64,000 nt of DNA. It comes from an uncultured Polaribacter sp. Lineage in GTDB: Bacteria; Bacteroidota; Bacteroidia; Flavobacteriales; Flavobacteriaceae. Positions within the stretch are counted from its first letter, which is position 1. The number at the start of each line of letters is the position of its first letter. The position numbers were made by a program, and so were the translations under genes. The stretch covers positions 124,001-188,000 of the forward strand of contig NZ_CANMFI010000003.1 of assembly GCF_947497125.1 (NCBI RefSeq), given 5' to 3'. This document shows, in pieces, positions 51,239 to 60,771 of this stretch. The notes below the pieces were generated by a model. The model saw only the letters and a program-made list of their open reading frames with translations. It made no database searches and was not told the DNA's origin.

Positions 51239-52591
51239 ATGAACATACATTTTATAGCTATTGGTGGAAGTGCTATGCACAACTTAGCCATTGCTTTACA
51301 CCAAAAAGGATATCACGTTTCTGGTAGTGATGATACAATACATAATCCGTCTAAATCTCGTTTAGAAAAATATGGGTTATTACCCGATGAGTTTGGATGG
51401 TTTCCTAGTAAAATTGATGCAAATTTAGATGCAATCATTTTAGGGATGCATGCTAAAAAAGACAATCCAGAATTATTAAAAGCACAGAGTTTAGGGCTAA
51501 AAATCTATTCTTATCCAGAGTTTTTATATGAGCAGTCTAAAGATAAAACGAGAGTTGTAATTGGTGGTTCTCATGGAAAAACAACCATAACTTCTATGAT
51601 TTTACATGTTTTAAACTATCATGAAAGAGAGGTAGATTATATGGTTGGCGCTCAATTAGAGGGCTTTGAAACAATGGTGCATTTAACAAAAGACAACGAT
51701 TTTATTGTTTTAGAAGGAGATGAGTATTTAAGTTCGCCTATAGACATGCGCCCGAAATTTCATCTATACAAACCTAATATTGCTTTATTAAGTGGTATTG
51801 CTTGGGATCATATCAATGTTTTTCCAACCTTTGAGAATTATGTAGAACAATTTAAAATTTTTACAGATTCTATGATTAACGGCGGTATGATGGTTTATAA
51901 TGAAGAAGATACCATTGTTAAAGAGGTTGTAGAATCATCTAACAATCACATTAAAAAATATCCTTACAAAACACCAAATTACTTTATAGAAGACGGAACC
52001 ACTTTTTTAGAAACTTCTGAAGGTAATTTACCGTTAGAAATTTTTGGGGAACACAATCTTCAAAATTTAGCGGGTGCAAAGTGGATTTGTCAGCATATGG
52101 GCATTGATGAAGACGATTTTTATGAAGCCATTGCCGACTTTAAAGGAGCAAGTAAAAGATTAGAGAAAATTATTGAAAGTAAAGACACTGTTATTTTTAA
52201 AGATTTTGCACACAGCCCAAGTAAAGTAGCGGCTACAACAAAAGCGGTAAAAGAGCAGTATGGCAATAGAACTGTTTTGGCTTGTTTAGAGTTGCATACT
52301 TATTCTAGTTTAAATGCTACTTTTTTAGAAGAATACAAGAGCGCTTTAGATGCAGCAGATAAAGCAGTGGTTTTTTATTCGCCAGATGCTGTAAAAATAA
52401 AACAGTTAGAAGCAGTAACAGCGAAACAAATTGCTACCGCTTTTGAAAGAGACGATTTAATTATTTATACAAACCCAACAGAGTTTAAAGAATTTTTATT
52501 TAATGAAAACTTAAAAAACTCGGCAGTTGTATTAATGAGTTCTGGTAATTATGGTGGCTTAGATTTTGATGAGGTAAAAACCTTGGTTTAG
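51239..52591 (+). CDS. mpl: UDP-MurNAc:L-Ala-gamma-D-Glu-meso-Dap ligase
   Basis: Mpl re-attaches recycled murein tripeptide to UDP-MurNAc. The protein (450 residues from ATG 51239) has the Rossmann start MNIHFIAIGGSAMHNLAIAL, the ATP P-loop GGSHGKTTITSMILHVL, EGDEYLSSPIDMRPKFHLY and the ligase C-terminal domain (KDFAHSPSKVAATTKAVKEQY). The motif G-x-G-G-S-A-MH, rather than MurC's GxGGxGMS, supports Mpl. The in-frame TTG at 51236 is an alternative start of one residue. Its stop TAG overlaps the opposing gene's stop by 2 bp. Confidence 0.93.
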   Translation: MNIHFIAIGGSAMHNLAIALHQKGYHVSGSDDTIHNPSKSRLEKYGLLPDEFGWFPSKIDANLDAIILGMHAKKDNPELLKAQSLGLKIYSYPEFLYEQSKDKTRVVIGGSHGKTTITSMILHVLNYHEREVDYMVGAQLEGFETMVHLTKDNDFIVLEGDEYLSSPIDMRPKFHLYKPNIALLSGIAWDHINVFPTFENYVEQFKIFTDSMINGGMMVYNEEDTIVKEVVESSNNHIKKYPYKTPNYFIEDGTTFLETSEGNLPLEIFGEHNLQNLAGAKWICQHMGIDEDDFYEAIADFKGASKRLEKIIESKDTVIFKDFAHSPSKVAATTKAVKEQYGNRTVLACLELHTYSSLNATFLEEYKSALDAADKAVVFYSPDAVKIKQLEAVTAKQIATAFERDDLIIYTNPTEFKEFLFNENLKNSAVVLMSSGNYGGLDFDEVKTLV

Positions 52592-53721
52592 TCTTTAAAA
52601 ATATTAGCAACCGCTTCAATCATTTTGTTGTTATTAGAGTAAGTAAGTTGATAGCAGTTTAAGTTAGAAAACCATTCTAAAAATATGGCTGCATTTTCTT
52701 CTTTTTTAGACAACCAAGAATCTGGAACTAACTGTTGAAATGCATCAATTTTAGAAATTTTATGACACGTAAGCGCTGCATCTTTTTCATATTTGATAAA
52801 AACCAAATCGTTACAGGGCAAATGCGCAAAGAAATTAGTGTTATTTGGTTTTAAGTAACGAACAATTTTATTCAATTTTTTAAAATGATATTCTGCAGTT
52901 GTTTCTAACTCTGGGTAGAGCGGTAATAAGGTTTGTAAACTGCTTTTTTTGATTGATATTGCTGCCGGAAAACTATATACTTCTTTATTTTTAACATCGA
53001 TAGGCACAAAATCGTCTGCCAAACAAGTATATCCATTTGCTTGTAGTAAAGACAATGAAGTGCTTTTTCCGTTGCCAGAATCGCCTAAAAATAACACCGC
53101 TTTTTTATGATTACTTACTGCTGATGCATGAAAAACACCCATCCATTCATCTTCTTCCTTTTGATGAATTTTTTGAATAAACTCCATTGAAAACTTTCCT
53201 TGAAAATAATGGACTTCAGTATGATTCCAGCTTCCAATAAAATTATGATCAACATATAAATAAATGAAGTCATTGGCTATAAAAACATCAAATTGATGGT
53301 TAAAAGAAGAACTAGTATCAATGTCTAAATGAGCAAATTTTGGATGTACAAGAGATAGTTCTTTTTCGCTTAAATAGTTGATTTTAAAAACAGTATTATT
53401 AACCTGATAGTGTTTTGTGTATGCAAATAGATTTGGTCTTGCTATTTCTTCAGATTTTATCGATTCTTTAGAAGAAACATCAGCATCTGTGTCTGTTAAG
53501 TTTTTTTTTAGTTCTAAAATAAAGTTGATGGTTTCATCTAATGGTAATGAAAATGTTTTAGAGACTTCTTTTGCAATTTCAGTAACCAATACATTGTTAT
53601 TTAACTGTTTTAAAATTGCCGCAGTAGTGTTTTCTAAAACTAGATATTGATTTTTATTTTTAAACCAAGCTATGGTTTTATTTTCTACTTTTTTGTATTG
53701 TATTTCTGTCTTTTTTGTCAT
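52588..53721 (-). CDS. PqqD-like domain fused to an HprK-like P-loop kinase
   Basis: This 377-residue protein (ATG at 53721) has an N-terminal PqqD/RRE-like winged-helix domain (about residues 1-75: QYLVLENTTAAILKQLNNNVLVTEIAKEVSKTF). From about residue 190 is an HPr-kinase-like domain: GVFHASAVSNHKKAVLFLGDSGNGKSTSLSLLQANGYTCLADDFVPI. The sequence shows the P-loop GDSGNGKST and the paired Asp of LADDF. Such pairings are known near peptide-modifying clusters, including lasso peptide kinases, but no precursor peptide or radical SAM gene is present here. It is convergent with mpl, with overlapping stop codons. Confidence 0.75.
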   Translation of the reverse strand: MTKKTEIQYKKVENKTIAWFKNKNQYLVLENTTAAILKQLNNNVLVTEIAKEVSKTFSLPLDETINFILELKKNLTDTDADVSSKESIKSEEIARPNLFAYTKHYQVNNTVFKINYLSEKELSLVHPKFAHLDIDTSSSFNHQFDVFIANDFIYLYVDHNFIGSWNHTEVHYFQGKFSMEFIQKIHQKEEDEWMGVFHASAVSNHKKAVLFLGDSGNGKSTSLSLLQANGYTCLADDFVPIDVKNKEVYSFPAAISIKKSSLQTLLPLYPELETTAEYHFKKLNKIVRYLKPNNTNFFAHLPCNDLVFIKYEKDAALTCHKISKIDAFQQLVPDSWLSKKEENAAIFLEWFSNLNCYQLTYSNNNKMIEAVANIFKD

Positions 53722-53794
53722 CAAAAATAAAAGTAACTATTTTAGGATGCTTAGAAAATAAATATTGATAAAAATTTTAGAAGAAAAGAATTTC

Positions 53795-55294
53795 TTAGTT
53801 TTTGCGCCAAAAAAATGGCGTAAATAAAATAAGCACTGTAAAAAGTTCTAGACGCCCTATTAACATCAAAAAAGAGCAAAACCATTTAGCAGCATCTGTT
53901 AAATGAGCATAATTATCTACAGGACTTACAGAGCCAATAGCTGGGCCAATATTACCTAAAGATGAAGCTGCAGCACCTAACGCAGACATAAAATCTAACC
54001 CAAATAAAGTAAGGGTAACAGATGATATGATAAAGATTAACATGTAGATAATAAAAAAAGAGAGAATGTTAAATACAATCGATTTATTTACTGCTTTACC
54101 GTCATATCTTACGGGTATAATAGCGTTTGGGTGTAATGATTTTTTAAATTCTAAAAAACTATTTTTTAGCATTACAATATGCCTTACAACCTTAACACCA
54201 CCACTTGTAGAGCCTGCAGAACCACCTGTAAAAAAGAGTGCAAAGAAAATACCGGTTGCAAAGAAATTCCACATTGTAAAATCTGCAGAAACAAAACCTG
54301 TAGTTGTAACTACAGAGCTAACCATAAATAATGCATGCCTAATGGCGCTTTCTGCCTTACCAAAAACCATTGGGTGTGCAATAGTAGTTTGCAAGTTTGG
54401 GTCTTGAAAAAAGTAAATAATCAAGGTTATAATTACGGCAACACTGATTGTACCAAAAAAATAGTATTTAAACTCTTCACTTTCAAATACTTTTTTCACT
54501 TTACCTTTTAAAGCAAAATAAGTAAGTACAAAATTGGTGCCTGCAATTAGCATAAAAAGTATAATAATATATTGCACAAATGGCAGATGATTGTAAAACG
54601 CGACACTGTTGTTTTTTGTAGAAAAACCACCAGTACTCATGGTAGACATTGCGTGGTTTATAGCATCAAACCAAGTCATGCCAGCTATTTTAAGTAATAA
54701 AAATTGCGTTAATGTTAGCACAACGTATATTAAATACAATCTTTTGGCCGTGTCTGTTATTCTTGGGTGTAATTTATCTGCAGAAGGACCAGGTGCTTCG
54801 GCCATAAAAAGTTGCATACCACCAATACCAAGCAAAGGTAAAATAGCAATGGTTAAAACAATAATTCCCATTCCGCCAATCCAATGAGTGGCACTTCTCC
54901 AAAATAAAATGCCTTTGGGCATTATTTCAATATCTGTTAAAATAGAAGATCCGGTGGTAGAGTATCCAGAAATAGTTTCAAAAAAAGCATTACTTATATT
55001 TGGGATTGCACCCGAAAGAAGGTAAGGTAACATGCCTGTAATAGATAAGGTTAACCAACCTAAGGTTACAATTAAATAACCTTCTTTTTTTTGAATAGAG
55101 GTGCTTTCTGGTTTGTTAAAAAAATAAAGTAATAAACCGGTGGTTACAGTAACAATTCCTGCACTTAAAATACCCCATTTTGCATTTTCATCATTATAAA
55201 AACTAAAAGGAGCAGCTATAAACATAAATAAACCGTTTAAGATTGCTGTAATACCTAAGAAGCGGAAAATTATTTTTGTGTTTAAAGCAGTCAT
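53795..55294 (-). CDS. trkH: Potassium uptake protein TrkH/KtrB
   Basis: This 499-residue membrane protein belongs to the Trk/Ktr superfamily of K+ channels/transporters. Four pore-loop repeats can be read as ISGYSTTGSSILTDIE, MSTMSTGGFSTKN, VVTTTGFVSADF and SLGNIGPAIG. It forms an operon with trkA, which starts upstream; trkH begins 4 bp after the trkA stop. Together they form a K+ uptake system under nucleotide control. Confidence 0.95.
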   Translation of the reverse strand: MTALNTKIIFRFLGITAILNGLFMFIAAPFSFYNDENAKWGILSAGIVTVTTGLLLYFFNKPESTSIQKKEGYLIVTLGWLTLSITGMLPYLLSGAIPNISNAFFETISGYSTTGSSILTDIEIMPKGILFWRSATHWIGGMGIIVLTIAILPLLGIGGMQLFMAEAPGPSADKLHPRITDTAKRLYLIYVVLTLTQFLLLKIAGMTWFDAINHAMSTMSTGGFSTKNNSVAFYNHLPFVQYIIILFMLIAGTNFVLTYFALKGKVKKVFESEEFKYYFFGTISVAVIITLIIYFFQDPNLQTTIAHPMVFGKAESAIRHALFMVSSVVTTTGFVSADFTMWNFFATGIFFALFFTGGSAGSTSGGVKVVRHIVMLKNSFLEFKKSLHPNAIIPVRYDGKAVNKSIVFNILSFFIIYMLIFIISSVTLTLFGLDFMSALGAAASSLGNIGPAIGSVSPVDNYAHLTDAAKWFCSFLMLIGRLELFTVLILFTPFFWRKN

Positions 55295-55298
55295 TAGG

Positions 55299-56645
55299 TT
55301 ATTTAAATAAGCGTTCTACTGTGCTAATTGCTTCTGGTAAACAGAATACAATTACTTTATCACCTGTTTCTATTTGTATGTTACCAGCAGGCATAATAGC
55401 TTTTTCATCTCTTATAATTCCGCCAAAAACTGCTTCTCTTGGGAAGCGTAATTCTTTAATAGGAAGTGCTGTTACTTTGGCACCTTTTTTTACTTCAAAC
55501 TCAAAAACTTCAGCATCAATATTGTGTAAATTTGCTAAGGCTAAGATTTCTCCTTTTCTTATATGTCTAAAGATATTACTAGCGGCAATTAGTTTTTTAT
55601 TGATTAAAGACTCAATACCAATGGTTTGAGAAATATCAATATAATCCATATTTTCTACCAAAGCAATGGTCTTTTTTACACCTTTAGATTTTGCGACCAA
55701 GCAAGACATTATGTTGGTTTCCGAGTTGCCAGTTACGGCTATAAAAGCATCTGTATCTCTAATGTTTTCTTCTTCTAAGAGTTCTAAATCTCGCCCATCA
55801 CCATTGATAACTAAAGTGTTATTTAGTGTTTCTGCTAAAAACTCTGCTTTTTCTCTATTTTTTTCAATTAGTTTAACCTTAAAATTATCTTTACAAAGGT
55901 TTCGTGCAGTTTTTTCTCCAATACTACTTCCGCCAAGGATCATTACATTTTTTATGTGGTACTGTTTTCTACCAATAATAGGGTACAAGTCTTTCATACT
56001 ATAATTAGGTACACAGAAATATACTTGGTCGTCTAATTGGTATTTGGTATCTCCTCTGGGGATAATTGTTTGAGAAACACCTTGTCTTTTGATGGCAATT
56101 GTAGTAAAATCTATACTAGAAAACTGTTGTTTTACTTCTTTAACTGTTAAATCTAAAATAGGCGATTGGTAGGTTAATGGAGTTCCCATAACATTAAATA
56201 AACCACTTTCAAAAGCAACAGTATCATTAAAAGAAGATTGGTTTAGTAACATTTTTATTTCGTTAGCAGCTAGTTCTTGAGGAGAAATCATAAAATCTAA
56301 CCCAAACTGCTGAAAATCTACCTCACATTCATTTAAAAATTCTGAATTATCAATACGAGCAATTGTTTTTTTAACACCTAAAGATTTTCCGATAACAGAA
56401 ATTGTAAAATTAGTGTTTTGACTATCGGTTACTGCAATTAATAAATCTGCAGATTCGATTCCAATTTCTTTTAAAAGTTTGATTGAAGTAGCATCTCCTT
56501 TTTTGGTAATAACGTCTAAATGGCTATTAATGTATTCTAGCTTATCACCATCAAAATCTATAATGTACGTATCTTGAGATTCGTAAGAGAGAAGTTTAGC
56601 TAAGTGAAAACCTACGTCTCCAGCTCCGGCTATTATAATTTTCAT
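55299..56645 (-). CDS. trkA: Trk potassium transport regulatory subunit TrkA
   Basis: This 448-residue cytoplasmic protein contains two tandem TrkA-N/TrkA-C units. The first NAD-binding site is IIAGAGDVGFHLAKLLSYES at the N-terminus, followed by DAT...LLIAVT; the second is VMILGGSSIGEKTARNLCKDN near residue 235. Each is followed by a C-terminal domain with ...K.GQ(G)V.(Y)...I.RGD-like sequence (TIAIKRQGVSQTIIPRGDTKYQL and KVTALPIKELRFPREAVFGGIIRD). NAD(H) and ATP binding controls TrkH. The stop is 4 bp from the TrkH start. Confidence 0.95.
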   Translation of the reverse strand: MKIIIAGAGDVGFHLAKLLSYESQDTYIIDFDGDKLEYINSHLDVITKKGDATSIKLLKEIGIESADLLIAVTDSQNTNFTISVIGKSLGVKKTIARIDNSEFLNECEVDFQQFGLDFMISPQELAANEIKMLLNQSSFNDTVAFESGLFNVMGTPLTYQSPILDLTVKEVKQQFSSIDFTTIAIKRQGVSQTIIPRGDTKYQLDDQVYFCVPNYSMKDLYPIIGRKQYHIKNVMILGGSSIGEKTARNLCKDNFKVKLIEKNREKAEFLAETLNNTLVINGDGRDLELLEEENIRDTDAFIAVTGNSETNIMSCLVAKSKGVKKTIALVENMDYIDISQTIGIESLINKKLIAASNIFRHIRKGEILALANLHNIDAEVFEFEVKKGAKVTALPIKELRFPREAVFGGIIRDEKAIMPAGNIQIETGDKVIVFCLPEAISTVERLFK

Positions 56646-56768
56646 ATGTTAAAATATAGAAATAAAGTACAAATATATAAAGAGTTTTGTTGTTAATGAA
56701 GATAAAACCAAGTTTTAAGGTGGTTCTTACAAATTATAATTCCTTTTTGTATTTTTATAAAAAAGAAT

Positions 56769-57455
56769 ATGGATAAGTTAACTATAAAACATTGGGCATT
56801 AAATGATAGACCAAGAGAAAAGATGGTTGCTAAAGGAAGAGAATCTCTTTCTGATGCCGAACTTGTTGCCATTCTTATTGGCGCTGGTAATAAACAAGAA
56901 AGTGCTGTTAGCTTAAGCAAACGTATTTTAGCAAGTGTAAATAACAATTTAAATGAATTGGCTAAAATGACTATTAAACAGCTAACAACTTTTAATGGTA
57001 TTGGCCCAGCAAAAGCAATTTCTATTATTACAGCAATTACTTTAGGCAAAAGATTACAAGTAGAAAGTGCAATGATAAAACCAAAAATTTCTAGTAGTAA
57101 AGCCGTTTTTGAGATGATGCAACCAAAAATAGGTAATTTACAACATGAAGAATTTTGGGTGTTATTTTTAAATAATTCTAATAAAGTACTGCATACATTA
57201 CAATTAAGTAAAGGTGGTTTAACAGCTACTATTGTAGATATAAGAATGCTATTTAAAAAAGCATTAGAACTTTTGTCGGTTGGTATCATTATTTGTCACA
57301 ATCATCCTTCAGGTAAATTATTGCCTAGTGTTGCAGACAAAAATTTAACATCAAAAATAAAAACTGCCGCAGAAACCCTAGATATAAAGTTGCTAGATCA
57401 TTTAATAATAACCGAAAAAGCGTATTTTAGCTTTGCAGATGAAAAATTAATTTAA
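56769..57455 (+). CDS. radC: RadC-family JAMM domain protein
   Basis: This 228-residue protein (MDKLTIKHWALNDRPREKM start) has the N-terminal helix-hairpin-helix segment (LSDAELVAILIGAG, FNGIGPAKAISIITAITLGKRL) and the RadC JAMM metal motif ELLSVGIIICHNHPSGKLLPSVAD, with His and Asp ligands. The name RadC is historical; a role in DNA repair is not well supported and a metalloprotease-like or nuclease-like function is unproven. It is a chromosomal copy here, not linked to the mobile element. Confidence 0.93.
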   Translation: MDKLTIKHWALNDRPREKMVAKGRESLSDAELVAILIGAGNKQESAVSLSKRILASVNNNLNELAKMTIKQLTTFNGIGPAKAISIITAITLGKRLQVESAMIKPKISSSKAVFEMMQPKIGNLQHEEFWVLFLNNSNKVLHTLQLSKGGLTATIVDIRMLFKKALELLSVGIIICHNHPSGKLLPSVADKNLTSKIKTAAETLDIKLLDHLIITEKAYFSFADEKLI

Positions 57456-57505
57456 TTTTTTATTTAAATCATTGTTACTCAATTGTTATTGCAATACTAC
57501 TTTAA

Positions 57506-58810
57506 ATGATCTTAGTTTACACACATAAAATAACTCCTCGAGTTCAGTATATTTTTAAGCATATTTTAACAAGAACGTTATCTATTTCTGTTAATTTTAC
57601 AACAAAAATAGAAGATTTTGTTGCCCATAACGGACCTAAATTAAGCTATACAAAAACTCCTTTAGGGAATGAATTTTTTGTAAAAAGCAATTCCCTTTTG
57701 TTTGAACAAGGAGTTAATGACATAGATATTACAATTCAATATTGGGATACTGTTCCTTGTTTTTTTAAAACAGGAACAAAATCATCCATTCCTTTTGATA
57801 TTTTTGCGGCTAGTTTTTATCTTATTTCTAGGTATGAAGAGTATTTACCGCATGTAAAAGATACCCATGGTAGATTTACTGCAGAGCAAAGTTTGGCATT
57901 TAAATATCGCTTTTTAGAGAAGCCTGTTGTAGATATTTGGGCCTTTAAATTATTGGAGATATTAAAAATTAAGTTTTCTGATTATACTTTTAAAGAAAGA
58001 GCGTATCAATATATATCAACCATAGATATTGACAATGCCTATGCATACAAACATAAAAGTTTGATAAGAAACATTGGCGGTTTTATAAATGATATTGTAC
58101 AATTTAAGTTTTTAAATTTATGGAATCGGTTTGCAGTAACCTGTGGGTTTAAAAAAGATCCGTTCGATACTTTTAACCAGATATTATCATTAAAAAAAGA
58201 AAAAAACATTAGAACACTTTTTTTCTTTTTAGTGGCAGATTATACCACATTCGATACCAATGTGTCTGCTTCTAAAAATAAATTTAGATTGCTAATTAAA
58301 GAAATGGTAGATTATGCAAGGGTAGGGTTACACCCTTCTTATTTTACAATGAATGATGCCAGTTTATTAAAAAAAGAAAAAGAACGATTAGAAGGTATTG
58401 TTAATATGCCAATCAAGAGATCTAGACAGCATTATTTACGAGTTAGCATTCCGGAAACATATCAAAATTTAATAGATTTAGAAATCGAAGAAGACTATTC
58501 TATGGGGTATGCGAGCAATATAGGTTTTAGAGCCAGTACTTGTACACCATTTTATTTTTATGATTTAGATTTTGAAATTCAAACCCCTTTAAAAGTTTTT
58601 CCATTTGCCTTAATGGATACTACTTTAAATGATTATATGAAGTTAACACCAAGGCAGTCTTTGGGTAAAATTAGAGATTTAAAAAATGAAGTAAAAGCAG
58701 TAAATGGTACTTTTGTTACACTTTTTCATAACGAGAGTTTAAGTGATTATTTACGTTGGAAAGGTTGGAAAAGATTGTATGACTCTATGATTAAAATAGC
58801 CATCTCTTAA
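57506..58810 (+). CDS. Polysaccharide deacetylase-family protein (DUF7033-type)
   Basis: This 434-residue protein contains an N-terminal DUF7033-like region and a deacetylase-like TIM-barrel core beginning near YISTIDIDNAYAYKH (the usual DxD metal segment). Later segments are RTLFFFLVADYTTFD, RVGLHPSYF (His), SRQHYLRVSIPETYQNLI and DLEIEEDYSMGYASNIGFRAST. Flavobacteria carry it with exopolysaccharide genes. The metal site is not fully verified by eye. It overlaps the next gene by one base (TAATG), so the three genes to 60761 probably form one operon. Confidence 0.75.
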   Translation: MILVYTHKITPRVQYIFKHILTRTLSISVNFTTKIEDFVAHNGPKLSYTKTPLGNEFFVKSNSLLFEQGVNDIDITIQYWDTVPCFFKTGTKSSIPFDIFAASFYLISRYEEYLPHVKDTHGRFTAEQSLAFKYRFLEKPVVDIWAFKLLEILKIKFSDYTFKERAYQYISTIDIDNAYAYKHKSLIRNIGGFINDIVQFKFLNLWNRFAVTCGFKKDPFDTFNQILSLKKEKNIRTLFFFLVADYTTFDTNVSASKNKFRLLIKEMVDYARVGLHPSYFTMNDASLLKKEKERLEGIVNMPIKRSRQHYLRVSIPETYQNLIDLEIEEDYSMGYASNIGFRASTCTPFYFYDLDFEIQTPLKVFPFALMDTTLNDYMKLTPRQSLGKIRDLKNEVKAVNGTFVTLFHNESLSDYLRWKGWKRLYDSMIKIAIS

Positions 58811-59718
58811 TGATTAAATACGTAAAAAGAAAAGATTTAGATATTGATAAATACAATGCTTGTGTAGAAAATTCTGTACAGTCTAGAATTTATGCATTTT
58901 CTTGGTATTTAGATATTGCAGTAGATAATTGGGATGCTTTAGTTTTAGATAATTATAAAGCAGTAATGCCAATACCATGGCGTAAAAAGTATTTTATTAA
59001 GTATGTTTATTTACCAAGATGGACTTTGCAGTTAGGTATATTTAGTGTCGATACAAACTTAAAAATAGATATTTTTTTAGATTATATATTCCAAAATTTT
59101 AAATTTGTAGAATTACGGATGAATACTAATAATTTTTTTAAGAATAATCCAACTAAAAGAATTACCAGGAAAATGCAGTTGCTATCATTAATTGATGGGT
59201 ATAATACTATTTATTCTAATTACAGAAAAGATAGAAAAAAAGATCTACAGAAGGCAAACAAGAATCTCCTTACAGCTAAATGGGGAGATACACCAAATAA
59301 TTTAATAACTCTTTTTAAAAATAATGTGGCAACCAAAATGAAAAAGTTACCACAAAAAGATTATGATAGTTTATTAAAAATAATTACAATTTGTAATGAT
59401 AAAAATATAGGTGAAATTTTATCTATTTATAATGATAACGAGGTACTTGTAGGTGCTGTGTTTCTTCTGAAACATAAAAAAACTGTTACAAAAGTTGTTT
59501 CATCTACAGATTTGAAAGAAAGAAATAAAGGAGTAAACACTTTTATGATTGATAAAATCATAAATAAGTATCAAACTAACTTTGATATTTTTGATTTTGG
59601 GGGTTCATCAATTGATAGTATTGCAAAATTTTCTAGAAGTTTTAATGCTGTAGATGTAGAGTATGATTTAATAAAGCATAATAACTTACCCATGATGTTT
59701 AAAGTTTTTAAACAGTAG
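58810..59718 (+). CDS. FemAB/GNAT-like acyltransferase
   Basis: This 302-residue protein resembles the FemAB-type peptidoglycan/polysaccharide aminoacyl- or acetyltransferase superfamily. It has YAFSWYLDIAVDNWDALVLDNYKAVMPIPWRKKYFIKYVYLPRWTLQLGIF in the first domain and SIYNDNEVLVGAVFLLKHKKTVTKVVSSTDLKERNKGVNTFMIDKII plus FDFGGSSIDSIAKFSRSFNA in the second. It is coupled to the deacetylase-like gene by a one-base overlap and probably decorates a surface glycan. Confidence 0.7.
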   Translation: MIKYVKRKDLDIDKYNACVENSVQSRIYAFSWYLDIAVDNWDALVLDNYKAVMPIPWRKKYFIKYVYLPRWTLQLGIFSVDTNLKIDIFLDYIFQNFKFVELRMNTNNFFKNNPTKRITRKMQLLSLIDGYNTIYSNYRKDRKKDLQKANKNLLTAKWGDTPNNLITLFKNNVATKMKKLPQKDYDSLLKIITICNDKNIGEILSIYNDNEVLVGAVFLLKHKKTVTKVVSSTDLKERNKGVNTFMIDKIINKYQTNFDIFDFGGSSIDSIAKFSRSFNAVDVEYDLIKHNNLPMMFKVFKQ

Positions 59719-59744
59719 TATTAATAATTATTTATTATTTTTAG

Positions 59745-60761
59745 ATGAGTTTAAAAGAATTGTGTTTTAGATTTAATTTTTTCTACAAACTTTTACCTGT
59801 TCATTTTTTAATGAAGTTGGCAAATAAATCGATGATATTACCTTTCTATCATTTTGTTAATGATGGGGAAAATAGATTAACCCGTAATCTATATCAGTCC
59901 AAAACTAAAAAACAGTTTATAGAAGATATTCAATATTTAAAAACTCACTTTACAGCTTTGTCAATTAATGATTTACAGTTAAAGAAACATTCTAAAAACA
60001 ACTTTAGATTTATACTATCTTTTGATGATGGATTAGCTAATTTTTACAATGTTGTTGCGCCAATATTATTAGAAGAAGAGGTCTATTGTATTAATTTTTT
60101 AAACTCTAGTTTTATTGATAATAAAGAATTATTTTACAGGTATAAGGTAAATATATTAATTGAACTTATGCTTAAAATAAAGTTGTCAGAAACTAAGAAA
60201 GAAAGCATTATTAAATTATTAGAATTAAAAAAATTCAATAAAAAAGATATTTTTAAATTCTTAAGAAACGCATCGATACACCAAACAACTACTTTAGATA
60301 CATTTGCCGAGATTGTTGAGGTGTCTTTTTCTGATTTTTTAGAACAAGAAAAACCTTATATGTCTAAAAATCAAATTCTTGAATTAAAGAATAAAGGTTT
60401 TGGTTTTGGAGCGCATAGTAAAAATCACCCAAGGTATTCTCAACTAAACTTAAAAGATCAGTTAAAAGAAACTTTAGAAAGTTTATTAGAAATTAACGAC
60501 CTGTTTAGTTTAAAAAATAACTTTTTTGCATTTCCATTTTCTGATGATGGGGTTAAAAATGAGTTTTTTGAAATCATTGTTAAAGAAAAAATGTTAACTT
60601 TTGGTAGTTCAGGGTTAAAAGATGATGAAATTGAGACTCATTATCAAAGAATTCCAATGGAATTTAACACTATTTATAGTGCTGAAACAATTATAAAGGG
60701 AGAACTAATTTACTATATATTAAAGAAATTAATAGGCAAGCATAAAACTAAAAGAAAATAA
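59745..60761 (+). CDS. Polysaccharide deacetylase (NodB-type)
   Basis: This 338-residue protein has the NodB homology pattern: FILSFDDGLANFYNVVAPIL near residue 90 (metal Asp pair), FGFGAHSKNHPRYSQLNLKDQLKETLES (the H-x3-H metal motif, HSKNH) and FFAFPFSDDGVKNEFF. It should remove acetyl groups from a carbohydrate polymer. An inserted stretch between the two motifs holds most of the extra length. It sits just downstream of the FemAB-like gene and convergent with the acyltransferase/flippase pair. Confidence 0.85.
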   Translation: MSLKELCFRFNFFYKLLPVHFLMKLANKSMILPFYHFVNDGENRLTRNLYQSKTKKQFIEDIQYLKTHFTALSINDLQLKKHSKNNFRFILSFDDGLANFYNVVAPILLEEEVYCINFLNSSFIDNKELFYRYKVNILIELMLKIKLSETKKESIIKLLELKKFNKKDIFKFLRNASIHQTTTLDTFAEIVEVSFSDFLEQEKPYMSKNQILELKNKGFGFGAHSKNHPRYSQLNLKDQLKETLESLLEINDLFSLKNNFFAFPFSDDGVKNEFFEIIVKEKMLTFGSSGLKDDEIETHYQRIPMEFNTIYSAETIIKGELIYYILKKLIGKHKTKRK

Positions 60762-60771
60762 CTGTAGCACT

